A stretch of 64,000 nucleotides of DNA, taken from positions 1-64,000 of the forward strand of contig NZ_NGVR01000027.1 in assembly GCF_002777965.1 (NCBI RefSeq), written 5' to 3'. The position numbers were made by a program, and so were the translations under genes. The notes under the pieces were generated by a model that saw only the letters and a program-made list of their open reading frames with translations, was not told the DNA's origin and did no database searches. Every line of letters starts with the position of its first letter. Positions within the stretch are counted from its first letter, which is position 1. Shown piece after piece: positions 15,164 through 23,692 of this stretch. The stretch comes from Proteus columbae. Its GTDB lineage: Bacteria > Pseudomonadota > Gammaproteobacteria > Enterobacterales > Enterobacteriaceae.

Positions 15164-15631
15164 ATGGCAGGAAGACGCCCGAAACCGACCCACTTGAAGG
15201 TGGTCACCGGTAATCCGGGAAAACGAAAACTCAACGATAAAGAACCCCAGCCTAAACGTGAAATTCCAAGCCCACCCGAACATTTAACGGATTGGGGGAA
15301 AATGGCGTGGGCAAAATTAACCTTACTACTCGATGGAATGGGCGTTTTAACCGTGGCTGACACGCTGGCGTTAGAACGACTGTGTGATATCTACGCTGAT
15401 ATTCTTCAATTGCGAGACACCATTGCCATCGAAGGTCGGACATACACCACAAAAACGCAATCAGGGGATTTTTTAATTAAAGCGAATCCTGCCGTTGCTA
15501 TGTTAGCTGATGCAGATCGCCGTTTTAAAAGTTATTTAGTCGAGTTTGGTTTAACCCCCGCTGCTCGTTCGAAGGTGAAGATGGATGGTGGAGAAGAAGA
15601 GGAAGATCCGCTCAACCAATATTTCGGTTGA
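15164..15631 (+). CDS. Terminase small subunit, P27 family
   Basis: 155 residues with the P27-type opening AGRRPKPTHLKVVTGNPGKR and conserved helical middle (WAKLTLLLDGMGVLTVAD). It recognises the packaging site for the large subunit. Its end overlaps the terL start by 47 bases. Strong ribosome site (GGGAGG). Confidence 0.93.
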   Translation: MAGRRPKPTHLKVVTGNPGKRKLNDKEPQPKREIPSPPEHLTDWGKMAWAKLTLLLDGMGVLTVADTLALERLCDIYADILQLRDTIAIEGRTYTTKTQSGDFLIKANPAVAMLADADRRFKSYLVEFGLTPAARSKVKMDGGEEEEDPLNQYFG

Positions 15632-17318
15632 TCCCGCAACACAATATGCGCAATACGTGCATCAAGGCAAAATTTTAGCGGGGCCTGATATTCGCCATGC
15701 ATGTGCACGTCATCTCAAAGACTTAAACGAAGCCGAGCAACGAGGATTAGTCTGGGATGTCGAGGCCGTCAAAAGGGTGATCGACTTTTTTGCGAAAGTC
15801 TTAAAGCTCAATGGCGGGGAACATGAAGGCAAACCGTTTATTTTATTGCCTTGGCAATGCTTTGTGATTGGCTCCATTTTTGGCTGGAAAATGACTGATG
15901 GTACACGCCGGTTTCGCATGGTGTATGTTGAATCAGGCAAAGGTTCAGGAAAATCCCCGATGGCAGGTGGCGTTGGGTTGTATTGTTTAGTCGCCGACAG
16001 TGAACCGCGTGCCGAAGTGTATGCGGCAGCCACGAAAAAAGACCAAGCCATGATTTTGTTTCGTGATGCGGTGGCGATGGTTGATCAATCTCCCGCATTA
16101 AGTCAGCGGATCACCAAATCAGGCGGAACAGGTAAAGAGTGGAACTTGGCTTATTTGAAAACAAGTTCATTCTTTCGCCCGATTAGCTCAGATGATGGGC
16201 AATCAGGGCCTCGTCCCCATTGTGCGTTGATTGATGAAATTCATGAGCACAAAAATAATACCGCCGTCGAGATGATGCGAGCGGGCACAAAAGGCCGGCG
16301 ACAAGCCTTGATATTTATGATCACCAATAGTGGGCATGATAAAACCAGCGTGTGTTATGACTATCATGAATACGGACGAAAAGTCGCCGAAGGTACTATC
16401 GAAGACGACAGTTTTTTTTCCTATATTTGCTCGCTGGATGAAGGCGATGATCCCTTTAAGGATGAATCTTGCTGGGGGAAAGCCAATCCGTCACTGGGTT
16501 ACACCTTTTCTGATCGCTATTTACGCGAGCAAGTGACACAAGCCCGAGGTATGCCCGCAAAAGAAAGCATTGTGCGTCGGCTTAATTTTTGTCAGTGGGT
16601 GGATGCCGATAATCCATGGATTAACAGTGAAACATGGATGCAGTGTGAAAATACATTCACATTCGATGATCTTCAAGGTGAAGAGTGTTATGGCGGATTG
16701 GATTTATCAGGAACCAAAGATTTAACCGCATTAGCCTTGTATTTTCCTCGTCTCAAACGTCTTTATGTTGAATTTTGGACACCCAAAGACACCTTATTGG
16801 ATAGAGCGAAAACCGACCGAGTGCCTTACGACTTATGGGTAAGGCAAGGTTTTATGCATACCACTCCAGGGAATGCGGTGAGGTATGAATTTGTGGCGGA
16901 ACGCATTGCTGAGATGGCGATGCACGTCAACATGAGAGCCATTGCCTTTGATCCTTATCGCATTAAATACCTTGTACCCAAATTGGATGAGGTGGGGGTG
17001 ACGGTTCCCTTAATCCAACATGGACAAGGATATTACAAAGCTAAAGATTCAGGGCTATGGATGCCACACTCTATCGAATTGTTTGAACAGCTCATTGATG
17101 ACAAGAAGATTGAGATCCACACCAATCCTTGTTTGAGATGGAATGCCGCATCCGCTGTGCTTGAGGCTGACCAAAAAGATAACCGCGTCTTTGCCAAGAA
17201 AAAAAGTACCGGTCGAATTGATGGTGTGGTGGCATCAGCAATGGCGATTGGTGCTGCGGAAGGTGAGGTTGATGATGGCAACCTTGATGATTTTTTCTCT
17301 AACCCATTGAGTATGTGA
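15585..17318 (+). CDS. Terminase large subunit
   Basis: 577 residues. ATPase: Walker A SGKGSGKS near 113, Walker B HCALIDEIHEH. Nuclease: Asp in GGLDLSGTKDLTAL and later acidic residues including the GRIDGVVASAMA segment. It drives DNA into proheads and cuts at cos. Start at 15585 follows AAGGTG within the small-subunit gene. Confidence 0.95.
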   Translation: MVEKKRKIRSTNISVDPATQYAQYVHQGKILAGPDIRHACARHLKDLNEAEQRGLVWDVEAVKRVIDFFAKVLKLNGGEHEGKPFILLPWQCFVIGSIFGWKMTDGTRRFRMVYVESGKGSGKSPMAGGVGLYCLVADSEPRAEVYAAATKKDQAMILFRDAVAMVDQSPALSQRITKSGGTGKEWNLAYLKTSSFFRPISSDDGQSGPRPHCALIDEIHEHKNNTAVEMMRAGTKGRRQALIFMITNSGHDKTSVCYDYHEYGRKVAEGTIEDDSFFSYICSLDEGDDPFKDESCWGKANPSLGYTFSDRYLREQVTQARGMPAKESIVRRLNFCQWVDADNPWINSETWMQCENTFTFDDLQGEECYGGLDLSGTKDLTALALYFPRLKRLYVEFWTPKDTLLDRAKTDRVPYDLWVRQGFMHTTPGNAVRYEFVAERIAEMAMHVNMRAIAFDPYRIKYLVPKLDEVGVTVPLIQHGQGYYKAKDSGLWMPHSIELFEQLIDDKKIEIHTNPCLRWNAASAVLEADQKDNRVFAKKKSTGRIDGVVASAMAIGAAEGEVDDGNLDDFFSNPLSM

Positions 17319-18586
17319 TGACAGATAAACAATATTCAATCGATTTGCGCACTAATCATGGTTGGTTTGCGCGTCTGGCTTCCTTCTTTGTTGGGGGAAG
17401 ACTCGTGACACCTGAACAAGGTTCACAATCAGGCGTTATCTCAGCGCAAGGCTCGCTTGGTGATTCTTCTGTAAATGATGAGCGAATACTCCAAATATCC
17501 ACGGTTTGGCGTTGTGTTAGCTTAATTTCGACGTTAACGGCTTGTTTGCCACTGGATGTGTTCGAAACGGATAAACAGGGAAATAGAACCAAAGTTGATT
17601 TAAGTCACCCATTGGCTCGATTACTGCGGTATTCGCCCAATCAGTACATGACCGCTCAAGAATTCCGAGAGGCAATGACTATGCAACTTTGCTTTTATGG
17701 TAATGCTTTCGCGTTGATTGAGCGAAATAAAGTGGGTGATGTGATCAGCTTGCTTCCTCTGTTGTCTGCCAATATGGATGTGCGCATGGAGGGGAAGAAT
17801 ATTATCTATAAATATCAGCGTGATCATGAATTTGCGAAATTTAAACAACACGAAATTTTTCATTTAAAAGGGTTTGGTTTTAATGGATTAGTCGGATTGT
17901 CGCCTATTGCTTATGCGTGTAAGACAGCAAGCACGGCCGTTGCGATGGAAGATCAACAACGTGAGTTTTACGCTAATGGGGCTAAGTCTCCTAAAATTCT
18001 GACAACGGGCGATAAGGTATTGAATAAAGAGCAACGTAGCCAACTTGAAGAGAATTTCAAAGAAATTGCGGGTGGTCCCGTTAAAAAACGATTGTGGATC
18101 TTAGAAGGGGGATTTCAAGCACAAGATATTGGTGTTAGTCCTCAAGATGCAGAAACAATGTCTTCCCGCAAATTTCAAGTCAGTGAATTAGCCCGTTTCT
18201 TTGGTGTTCCCCCGCATTTAGTCGGCGATGTTGAAAAATCAACAAGTTGGGGAACAGGTATTGAGCAACAAAACTTAGGTTTTCTTCAATATACCTTACA
18301 ACCCTATATCTCCCGATGGGAAAACTGCATTGCGCGTTGGCTTCTAAAACCCCCCGAAGTGGGAAAATACCATGCTGAACATAACCTTGATGGATTATTG
18401 CGAGGCGATTCTACTTCACGCGCCGCGTTTATGAAAGCGATGGGAGAATCGGGGCTAAGAACTATTAATGAAATGCGACGGCTCGATAATTATCCTCCTC
18501 TTGAAGGTGGAGATGTCGCTTACCGGCAAGCACAATATTTACCGATTAACCAACTCAATAAAGAGCCTCACGAAAGTGGGGCTTAA
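17318..18586 (+). CDS. Portal protein, HK97 type
   Basis: 422 residues. Recognisable blocks: TVWRCVSLISTLTACLPLDV, FHLKGFGFNGLVGLSPI and FGVPPHLVGDVEKSTSWG. Forms the dodecameric DNA entry ring. ATG overlaps the terL stop (TGATG). Confidence 0.94.
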   Translation: MTDKQYSIDLRTNHGWFARLASFFVGGRLVTPEQGSQSGVISAQGSLGDSSVNDERILQISTVWRCVSLISTLTACLPLDVFETDKQGNRTKVDLSHPLARLLRYSPNQYMTAQEFREAMTMQLCFYGNAFALIERNKVGDVISLLPLLSANMDVRMEGKNIIYKYQRDHEFAKFKQHEIFHLKGFGFNGLVGLSPIAYACKTASTAVAMEDQQREFYANGAKSPKILTTGDKVLNKEQRSQLEENFKEIAGGPVKKRLWILEGGFQAQDIGVSPQDAETMSSRKFQVSELARFFGVPPHLVGDVEKSTSWGTGIEQQNLGFLQYTLQPYISRWENCIARWLLKPPEVGKYHAEHNLDGLLRGDSTSRAAFMKAMGESGLRTINEMRRLDNYPPLEGGDVAYRQAQYLPINQLNKEPHESGA

Positions 18587-18603
18587 TTATTTATGGGGGT
18601 TCA

Positions 18604-19272
18604 ATGCCTGATATTAGAAAAACACTGAATTTTGATGAAGCGGAAATCAAATTTACGGGTGATGGCACACAAGGCGTTTTCGAAGGTTATGCCTCTGTAT
18701 TTAGTCATCAAGATTCCGATGGTGACATTATTTTACCCGGTGCGTTTAAGCATGTTTTAGATAAGCAAAAACAAAAAGTCGCTATGTTTTATAACCATCG
18801 AGTCTGGGAGCTTCCTGTGGGGAAATGGGAGTACATGGAGGAAGATCAAAAAGGATTACGTGTAAGAGGACAACTGACACCCGGTCATAGTGCGGCTCAA
18901 GATCTAAAAGCGGCAATGAAGCATGGCACGGTTGACGGGCTTTCTATCGGATTCGGTTGTCTGCGTAATGATTTTGAGCGGACACCTTCAGGCCGTATTT
19001 TTAAAAATATCTCCCTGTTACGTGAAATCAGTATTTGTACATTTCCCGCTAATGACCAAGCACAGGTTTCATCACTCAAGAGCATCGATGGGTTATTAAC
19101 GATCCGAGATATTGAGGATTGGCTGAGAGAGTCAGCCGGTTTATCAAAATCAGAAGCAGTCGGTTTTATTTCCCGCTTCAAATCCGCTATTCGGAGTGAG
19201 TCCGATGACACTCAACAATCCCTAGTCGCATCCATTGTTAACCAAATTAATGCATTTAATCTGAAAGGATAG
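18604..19272 (+). CDS. HK97-type prohead protease
   Basis: 222 residues with FEGYASVFSHQDSDGDIILP, VAMFYNHR (catalytic His region), DGLSIGFG and REISICTFPANDQA (Ser pattern) of the U35 peptidase family. Cleaves capsid delta domains during maturation. Confidence 0.93.
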   Translation: MPDIRKTLNFDEAEIKFTGDGTQGVFEGYASVFSHQDSDGDIILPGAFKHVLDKQKQKVAMFYNHRVWELPVGKWEYMEEDQKGLRVRGQLTPGHSAAQDLKAAMKHGTVDGLSIGFGCLRNDFERTPSGRIFKNISLLREISICTFPANDQAQVSSLKSIDGLLTIRDIEDWLRESAGLSKSEAVGFISRFKSAIRSESDDTQQSLVASIVNQINAFNLKG

Positions 19273-19275
19273 AAT

Positions 19276-20442
19276 ATGTCTGACTTAGCTATTATCCAAG
19301 AAGCCATCGAAGGATCACAAAAAAAGGTGCAAGAGCTCTTCGATGCACAGAAGAAAGAAATTGAAGCTACTGGCGCAGTTTCAAAGCAATTACAAACAGA
19401 TTTAGCCTTAGTTCAAGAGGAATTAAAAAAAGCCGGTGAGCGTCTGTTTGATTTAGAACAGAAAGGGGCAACGAGTGCTGATGATCCTAATGCGAAAAAA
19501 GATTTTTCTGAGCGAGCAGCAGAAGCGCTGACAAAATCATGGAATGGGAGTCAGGCTTCTTATGAAGTGAAAACCTTTAATAAATCATTAGGCAGTGATG
19601 CGAGTTCAGCCGGTGTTCTCATTCAGCCTATGCAAGTACCAGGTATTATTATGCCGGGGATGCGTCGTTTAGTTATCCGCGATTTATTAGCACAAGGTCG
19701 TATTTCCAGTAACTCACTGGAATATGTACGTGAAAAATTGTTTACCAATAGCGCGGCACCCGTGAAAGAAAAGGCACAAAAACCAGAATCTAATCTGACG
19801 TTTGAAAAACAAACGGCAAATGTGATCACTATTGCTCATTGGATCCAAGCGTCTCGCCAAGTGATGGATGATGCTGTGCAGTTACAGTCTTACGTTAATA
19901 ACCGCTTATTGTATGGCTTAGCGTTAGTGGAAGAGGAGCAATTACTCAATGGTGACGGTACTGCGGATAATTTGACGGGGATTAATCATGTTGCCACGGC
20001 CTATGATACCACGTTGAGTGCTACGGGTGACACACATGCTGACCTGATTGCTCATGCCATTTATCAGGTAACAGAATCTGAATTTAGTGCTTCCGGTATT
20101 ATTTTAAATCCTCGTGATTGGCATGCCATTGCGTTAATGAAAGATAAAGAAGGGCGTTATATTTTTGGTGGCCCACAAGCGTTTACTTCAAATGTAATGT
20201 GGGGATTACCTGTTGTTCCCACAAAAGCACAAAAACAAGGTGAGTTTACTGTTGGTGCATTTGATTTGGCGTCTCAAGTATGGGATCGAATGAATGCAGT
20301 TATCGAAGTGAGTCGAGAAGATCGTGATAACTTTGTGAAGAATATGCTGACCATTTTGTGTGAAGAACGTTTAGCATTAGCCCATTATCGCCCTCAAGCC
20401 TTAATTAAAGGGACTTTCCCAACGTCTGGAAGAAGTGCTTAA
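19276..20442 (+). CDS. Major capsid protein, HK97 fold
   Basis: 388 residues. The first 75 are a charged coiled-coil delta (scaffold) domain, then YEVKTFNKSLGSDASSAGVL, a typical new N-terminus region after protease cleavage, and HK97-fold signatures such as WIQASRQVMDDAVQLQSYV, LNGDGTADNLTGI and WGLPVV. Assembles the icosahedral shell. Confidence 0.95.
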   Translation: MSDLAIIQEAIEGSQKKVQELFDAQKKEIEATGAVSKQLQTDLALVQEELKKAGERLFDLEQKGATSADDPNAKKDFSERAAEALTKSWNGSQASYEVKTFNKSLGSDASSAGVLIQPMQVPGIIMPGMRRLVIRDLLAQGRISSNSLEYVREKLFTNSAAPVKEKAQKPESNLTFEKQTANVITIAHWIQASRQVMDDAVQLQSYVNNRLLYGLALVEEEQLLNGDGTADNLTGINHVATAYDTTLSATGDTHADLIAHAIYQVTESEFSASGIILNPRDWHAIALMKDKEGRYIFGGPQAFTSNVMWGLPVVPTKAQKQGEFTVGAFDLASQVWDRMNAVIEVSREDRDNFVKNMLTILCEERLALAHYRPQALIKGTFPTSGRSA

Positions 20443-20480
20443 GTAATAGGTCGGGGTAGGTAACTATCCCGTATTACATC

Positions 20481-20780
20481 ATGAATATCTTAGATGTCAT
20501 TCCTCTTTCTTTATTAAAACAGCATCTCGAATACAGCGGTGATGATCGTGATGAGCAGATTATATTTTATGCACAAAGCGCATTAAATTATTGTTTGAGA
20601 TGGTGTGATGAACCGGCATGGAAATCACCTGATGATATCCCTTATGAAGTGAAATCGGCAATGCTCTTAGTGCTGGGGGACATGTTTGAACATCGAACCA
20701 GCCAAAGTGAAATTCCGTTATATGAAAATAAAGCAGTAGAACGATTGTTACTGCTTTGTCGAAATTGGCGAGGTAGTTAA
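20481..20780 (+). CDS. Head-tail connector (gp6-like)
   Basis: 99 residues, helical: LLKQHLEYSGDDRDEQIIFY, LMLVLGDMFEHRT-type central helix and a basic end. Matches the QLRG/gp6 connector family in length and place; forms the ring under the portal. Its stop overlaps the next start by one base. Confidence 0.85.
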   Translation: MNILDVIPLSLLKQHLEYSGDDRDEQIIFYAQSALNYCLRWCDEPAWKSPDDIPYEVKSAMLLVLGDMFEHRTSQSEIPLYENKAVERLLLLCRNWRGS

Positions 20781-21109
20781 TGGATCCGGGACGATTACGC
20801 CACACTATTCATATTCAAAAAGCAGTATTAGCGCCTGATGCCATCAGTGGCAGTGATGTGATTTGGACGGATCATGCGACAAAAGTACGTGCAGCGATCA
20901 TGCCTTATCAAGGGCGGGAATATTTTCAAGCCCAACAAGTACAAAGTGAGGCCACAACACGAATTATTATTCGTTATATCGCTGATATTGATACTTCGAT
21001 GCGTATTGTATGGGGTAAGCGAATATTTAATATTATTTCGATTATTGACCCTTATGAGCGTCATCGTGAGCTTCAATTGATGTGCAAAGAGGGCGTGAAT
21101 GATGGGTGA
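20780..21109 (+). CDS. Head closure protein (gp16/FII-like)
   Basis: 109 residues with PGRLRHTIHIQKAVLAPDAI, MPYQGREYFQAQQV and MRIVWGKRIFNIISI, the phage head-tail joining (SPP1 gp16/Stf) family pattern. Completes the connector after packaging. Confidence 0.88.
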   Translation: MDPGRLRHTIHIQKAVLAPDAISGSDVIWTDHATKVRAAIMPYQGREYFQAQQVQSEATTRIIIRYIADIDTSMRIVWGKRIFNIISIIDPYERHRELQLMCKEGVNDG

Positions 21110-21572
21110 GATTAAAATCAGTGGATTGTCTGAACTCGCTCAACGAATGCAAGACATTGCCCGTAAAACCAGAAATCAAAGTGCGCGTAAGGCGATGAAT
21201 GCAGGCGCTTCGGCGTTAAAGCAGGAAATCAAACATCGAGTGCCGATCCTTAAGGAAACGGTGCCTCATCGACGCAAAGGCACCATCAAGCGCAATATTC
21301 GTTCTAAAACGAAAGTGCAGCGTAATGGACAAGTCAAAACGCGCATTTGGGTGAAATCATTATCGGGTAAAAAGGTGTCTGCCTTTAAACAGGCAACGGG
21401 AAAAAGTGCGGCATTGAACCCAAATGATCCGTTTTATTGGTGGTTTGTTGAGTTTGGCACCGCCAAGATGCCCGCACAACCGTTTATGCGCCCCAGCTTT
21501 GAAGCGAAAAAGGAAGCGACGGCTAAAGTGATTGTTCAAACACTCAAAGAGGATATTGAAAAAGCAAGGTAG
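21099..21572 (+). CDS. Tail completion protein, HK97 gp10 family
   Basis: 157 residues with SARKAMNAGASALKQEIK, many basic residues, FYWWFVEFGTAKMPAQPFM and PSFEAKK: the HK97_gp10/lambda Z-like signature. Overlaps the closure gene by 11 bases. Confidence 0.9.
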   Translation: MMGEIKISGLSELAQRMQDIARKTRNQSARKAMNAGASALKQEIKHRVPILKETVPHRRKGTIKRNIRSKTKVQRNGQVKTRIWVKSLSGKKVSAFKQATGKSAALNPNDPFYWWFVEFGTAKMPAQPFMRPSFEAKKEATAKVIVQTLKEDIEKAR

Positions 21573-21577
21573 AGACC

Positions 21578-21919
21578 ATGATACAGCAATTAAAAGAGAC
21601 CCTTTCACCGCTTGTCGATGGAAGGGTTTTTTTTCAGGTATTACCCGAAGGCAAAGGGCATTATCCCGCCATTGTGATCCAGTTTGCCAGCATCACGCCT
21701 AACAGTGCGCTAGAGGATACGGATTTAGACAACTATCGTGTGCAACTTGATGTGTATGCGCTCCAGCCACAGCCCCTTATGGTCTTGCGTAAAAAAATTG
21801 AGACTCAGATTGTTGAAGCGATCCCATTTGCACAACGGGTGAATGCGGTCTTTGGGTATGAAGCGGATGTCAAATTGCATCGGCTTGTTCTTGAATTAAT
21901 GATTTCATCAGATAAATAA
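21578..21919 (+). CDS. Tail terminator-type protein, DUF3168
   Basis: 113 residues: LKETLSPLVDGRVFFQVLPE, YPAIVIQFASITPNSAL and DNYRVQLDVYA, the DUF3168/gpU-like minor tail fold. Caps the tail tube. Confidence 0.85.
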   Translation: MIQQLKETLSPLVDGRVFFQVLPEGKGHYPAIVIQFASITPNSALEDTDLDNYRVQLDVYALQPQPLMVLRKKIETQIVEAIPFAQRVNAVFGYEADVKLHRLVLELMISSDK

Positions 21920-21928
21920 GGAATGGAT

Positions 21929-22594
21929 ATGGCAAAGTCAAAAAACCATAAAGCGACGCCTTTCCTCGGCACGAAGATCTTTGTGCAAACAGGCTTAGGA
22001 GAGGCGATGACCGTGACAGAAGCCACGTTATCACCGGCAACTATTACCATCGCCAATAATAAACTGAAAGCGGATGACATGATTATGTTATCGGGACTCG
22101 GGGAGTTAGATGGGCGTTTCCCCATTGCACAGGTTGATGGCAACAAAGTGACCCTGTGTGAGGAAGTGGATTGGAGTGATAAAACGTTACCCACAGATTT
22201 TGCAAACGCCAAAGCACAACGCATTCAATGGTCTAATAATTTCTGTGCGGTAAAAAGTTTCAGCAAAGACGGTTCGACAACCGAACAAATTGATGTCACC
22301 ACTATTTGCAGTGATGGCAAAGAATATGAATCCGGTGATACGGAATACGGCTCAATTAAATTGACCTTCTTCTTACGTTATAGCTCCAGTGATGTGCAGC
22401 GACTCTTGCGTAAATATGAAAACAGCAAAGAAAAATTTGCGGTGAAAATGGTCTTAACGCGAGATGAAGGCTCCATGTTTTATTACGGCTCTGTCGAGAC
22501 AGGCATGAACATTGATGGCAGTGTAGGGCAAATGATGGATTCGGGGATCTCGATTAAATTGTCTGGCCGTGATTATTTGAATACGAAGAAATAA
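21929..22594 (+). CDS. Major tail tube protein with extra N-terminal domain
   Basis: 221 residues from ATG 21929 (AAGGA 6 bases upstream). The second half has DGSTTEQIDVTTICSDGKEY and FFLRYSSSDVQRLL, the tail-tube pattern also seen at 61342. The first 95 residues, with PATITIANNKLKADDMIM, are an insertion absent from the prophage 2 tube protein and may be a decorating domain. Confidence 0.85.
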   Translation: MAKSKNHKATPFLGTKIFVQTGLGEAMTVTEATLSPATITIANNKLKADDMIMLSGLGELDGRFPIAQVDGNKVTLCEEVDWSDKTLPTDFANAKAQRIQWSNNFCAVKSFSKDGSTTEQIDVTTICSDGKEYESGDTEYGSIKLTFFLRYSSSDVQRLLRKYENSKEKFAVKMVLTRDEGSMFYYGSVETGMNIDGSVGQMMDSGISIKLSGRDYLNTKK

Positions 22595-22658
22595 CCCGTA
22601 ACTCATCCACCTCATTATTTCTCATCTCCCTTCTCGATAAAAAAACTTAGGAGTGATT

Positions 22659-23075
22659 ATGTCTAACGCTTTATTGCGTGAATTAGTGTTAAACCAAGCA
22701 CTGAAAGTGACGCCTTTTACCTATTTAGACAACACCTTTTATGTCAAAGAGCTGGATGTTGGCACCATGAATTACATTCAGCGCAAACTTCGCCAAATTA
22801 AAATCAAGCTAGCCGAAGCGCAGGATATTTACTTAGACGAAGACGATCCCGAACAATTTAATGAGGCGATAAATCGTGTTTACGATGAATATGATGTCGC
22901 CAGAATGTTGGCCTTTAAGTTGTGTGATGAAAAAGGAGAACTGCTTTTTGATGCTGAAAATGAAGAAGATTTAAAAGGTCTTAATCGTCTAGGGCAAGGG
23001 TTCTCTAATGCAGTGTTTACAGCCGAAGCGGGGAACAGCGAAAAAAACTCGGAGAACGGCGACAATTTCAATTGA
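22659..23075 (+). CDS. Tail assembly chaperone, upstream product (G-like)
   Basis: 138 residues from ATG 22659 (AGGAGTGATT upstream). Contains FYVKELDVGTMNYIQRKLRQ. Near its end the codons GAA AAA AAC contain a slippery heptamer, so a fraction of ribosomes shift to the -1 frame and add the extension at 23048-23350, as in lambda G/GT. The chaperone wraps the tape measure during tail assembly. Confidence 0.88.
   Translation: MSNALLRELVLNQALKVTPFTYLDNTFYVKELDVGTMNYIQRKLRQIKIKLAEAQDIYLDEDDPEQFNEAINRVYDEYDVARMLAFKLCDEKGELLFDAENEEDLKGLNRLGQGFSNAVFTAEAGNSEKNSENGDNFN
23042..23048 (+). promoter_or_regulatory. Programmed -1 frameshift site, A AAA AAC
   Basis: In the zero frame the codons are GAA AAA AAC TCG; slipping back one base gives AAA then CTC GGA GAA and an open frame straight into the next ORF. 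A AAA AAC fits the X XXY YYZ rule. Confidence 0.85.
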
Positions 23076-23350
23076 TATTGTCGCTGGCATTGGGAAAAAC
23101 CCTCGCGGAAATCGAGCAAATGCCCGAAAGCCACTTGTGTGAATATGAAGCTTTTTATCGCAAACAACCCTTTGGTTTATGGCGAGAGGATTATCGGATG
23201 GCACAAGTGGCGCATCTTATTGCGATGATAAATCGTGATCCGAAAACGTTTCCGCCTGAATTGATGGATTTTATGCCGATGTGGAAGAAGAAAATCACGG
23301 AAGAAGAGCTGTGGGATAACGTTACTGAGAGTGTATTAGCTAATCGATAG
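23048..23350 (+). CDS. Tail assembly chaperone extension (T-like), made by frameshift
   Basis: About 100 codons in the -1 frame, entered at CTC 23048 and running LGERRQFQLILSLALGKTLA to the stop at 23350. The only start candidate inside it, TTG 23072, has no ribosome site, so the product is the fused GT-like protein. The T part contacts the tail tube protein. Confidence 0.85.
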   Translation, partial: LGERRQFQLILSLALGKTLAEIEQMPESHLCEYEAFYRKQPFGLWREDYRMAQVAHLIAMINRDPKTFPPELMDFMPMWKKKITEEELWDNVTESVLANR

Positions 23351-23367
23351 CCCCACATCAGTGGGGC
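23350..23367. terminator. Symmetric hairpin between chaperone and yqaE-like gene
   Basis: GCCCCAC ATCA GTGGGGC, a perfect 7-bp stem directly at the chaperone stop, between convergent genes. Only TTAAT follows; termination would be modest in either direction. Confidence 0.55.
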
Positions 23368-23374
23368 TTAATCG

Positions 23375-23566
23375 TTAACCACCGCGAGACATTTTCTCAA
23401 TTTTTTTATCCGTATTGTATTGAGAAAGCGCATAAACCGACCAGATAGCCGCAGGGATCCAGCCAATTAATGTGATTTGTAGGATAAGGCAGAAGATGCC
23501 AGCAAATGGGCGACCAATCGTGAAAAATTGTAACCAAGGTAGTAATAACGCCAGAATAAGTCTCAT
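23375..23566 (-). CDS. YqaE/Pmp3 family small membrane protein (moron)
   Basis: 63 residues: two transmembrane helices around GRPFAGIFCLILQITLIGWI and PAAIWSVYALSQY, as in Pmp3/UPF0057. These proteins affect membrane potential under stress. It sits antisense inside the tail operon, between chaperone and tape measure, with its own strand, the hallmark of a moron. Confidence 0.88.
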   Translation of the reverse strand: MRLILALLLPWLQFFTIGRPFAGIFCLILQITLIGWIPAAIWSVYALSQYNTDKKIEKMSRGG

Positions 23567-23692
23567 AAAACCCCCTCTATTATTCGAAATTTCAGTTTAT
23601 CAATAATTAAATCAATAGCAAATAACAAGGAATATTGCATTTATTCAGGGTGAAAGTTTGCTTTTGTAGTGTTCATACCAAGGATTGAATTT

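Noticed and set aside
15710-16098. Two overlapping minus-strand ORFs inside terL
   Set aside because: Shadows of a strongly conserved terminase frame; no ribosome sites or recognisable motifs.
23072-23074. TTG as an independent start for the second tail chaperone ORF
   Set aside because: No ribosome site, and a slippery heptamer upstream joins the frames exactly.
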